A DNA stretch of 64,000 bases from Hyparrhenia diplandra (Eukaryota; Streptophyta; Magnoliopsida; Poales; Poaceae). The position numbers were made by a program, and so were the translations under genes. The stretch covers positions 62,001-126,000 of the forward strand of contig JADLZK010012339.1 in assembly GCA_015847255.1 (NCBI GenBank), given 5' to 3'. The notes beneath the pieces were generated by a model. The model searched no databases. It saw only the letters and a program-made list of their open reading frames with translations, and was not told the origin of the DNA. This document shows, in pieces, positions 63,501 through 64,000 of this stretch; positions within the stretch are counted from its first letter, which is position 1; the number at the start of each line of letters is the position of its first letter.

Positions 63501-64000
63501 GGCCTCAAAGTAGCACTTGTTTAGAGCGAAATCTTGGAATTCCATCGAAAATCTCGTGGTCGACCTACGTCCTATAAAACAAGAAGGGGAACGGCACGAA
63601 AAGGTACATAGGAAGTTAGGGTGGATAGGTTAGATGATGGTAGGATCAATTACATTTGCGTTCCCCAACCGTTAATATATGTTTTCGGATGTGATATTGG
63701 GATCTATCGGGCGCTGATTTCAACGTGAACTCAAAACAAAGAGAAGTTTCCAATCCGGCTATAGAATCGAGCTAGACTTTTTCGCGGTTGTGGAATCAAA
63801 TGCCCTCACCCTAGAGAACCTAAATTTGAACAAGTGGACCATTAGAGAGTTTTTCTAAGAATCACTTGTCATAGGCCTCAAAGTAGCACTTGTTTAGAGC
63901 GAAATCTTGGAATTCCATCGAAAATCTCTGTCGACCTACGCATCGAAACAAGAAGGGAAGGGGCACGAAAGGTACATAGGAAGTTAGGGGTGGATAGGTT
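57541..64000 (+). repeat. Satellite monomers R93-R110 (R110 partial)
   Basis: Monomer starts: 57541, 57912, 58283, 58655, 59021, 59391, 59759, 60129, 60498, 60862, 61233, 61604, 61976, 62346, 62721, 63090, 63461, 63834. R93 and R105, twelve monomers apart, share 'agagtgaaatc' and 'ttgcattcc'. 'gtgatatt' recurs in R97 and R109, also twelve apart. The last unit is cut at 64000 after about 167 bp, so the array continues beyond the window. Confidence 0.85.

Larger units (their letters stand above)
23421..64000 (+). repeat. Right block of ~370-bp satellite array (R1-R110)
   Basis: Same satellite family and orientation as the left block, resuming at the base after the Helitron. The first 84 bp (23421-23504) complete the monomer interrupted at 20147. 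R1 starts at 23505 and R110 at 63834 (partial, cut by the window edge), giving 109 complete units at a mean of 370.0 bp. Compared with the left block, many units carry 'gtggaccataag' instead of 'gtggaccattag', 'gttattatatg' instead of 'gttaatatatg', and 'cctagagaacctaaatttg'. Conserved landmarks become more uniform toward the right end. No gene is seen anywhere in this block. Confidence 0.98.

Noticed and set aside
1..64000. CRISPR array
   Set aside because: The repeating unit is about 370 bp with no alternation of short repeats and unique spacers. It is a satellite.
1..64000. Telomere-like 'accctag' motifs in each monomer
   Set aside because: They are isolated single occurrences ('caccctagag'), not tandem CCCTAAA repeats.
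1..64000. CENP-B-box-like site near 'ttttcgcggttgtgg'
   Set aside because: It does not match the conserved positions of the mammalian box, and such boxes are not established in grasses.
1..64000. A previously undescribed multi-gene system
   Set aside because: Apart from one non-autonomous Helitron the window is satellite DNA, and no set of genes is present to support such a system.

Overview
The window is almost entirely one tandem-repeat (satellite) array. A repeat of about 370 bp runs head-to-tail in one orientation from base 1 to base 64000, and a single 3,273-bp mobile element (20148-23420) is the only other sequence present. Counting from the conserved start 'gtggacc', I find 164 complete monomers, one of them split by the mobile element, plus a 167-bp partial monomer at the right edge. 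The mean spacing is about 367.9 bp left of the element and about 370.0 bp right of it. I recognise no protein-coding gene, rRNA, tRNA or CRISPR array.

The mobile element has the structure of a non-autonomous Helitron. It begins TCTCTACTATAAT, ends with a short GC-rich hairpin followed by ACTATACTAG, sits exactly between A and T of the host repeat, and makes no target-site duplication. These termini are typical of grass Helitrons. Together with the GC-rich gene-like stretch inside the element and the long-monomer satellite, they suggest a plant nuclear genome, probably a grass (Poaceae). I do not recognise the satellite family by name and cannot place it on a chromosome (subtelomere, knob or pericentromere).

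Layout. 1-20147 is the left satellite block (monomers M1-M55). It contains three copies of a six-monomer block, two zones built from alternating two-monomer units, and a five-/four-monomer duplication just before the Helitron. 20148-23420 is the Helitron: two GC-rich segments (about 20260-20757 and 20826-21172), then AT-rich unrecognised sequence with short direct repeats near its 3' end. 23421-64000 is the right satellite block (monomers R1-R110). It has an eight-monomer higher-order register with marker variants that recur at multiples of about 370 bp, expanded and contracted by unequal exchange, and becoming more uniform to the right.

The main unexplained signal is that differences between monomers are concentrated in a few short spots per monomer, all rich in CpG or CTG. 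They do not follow the higher-order pattern that the rest of each monomer follows. I think sequencing or consensus error at methylated sites is the most likely cause, but real local hypermutability is not excluded.
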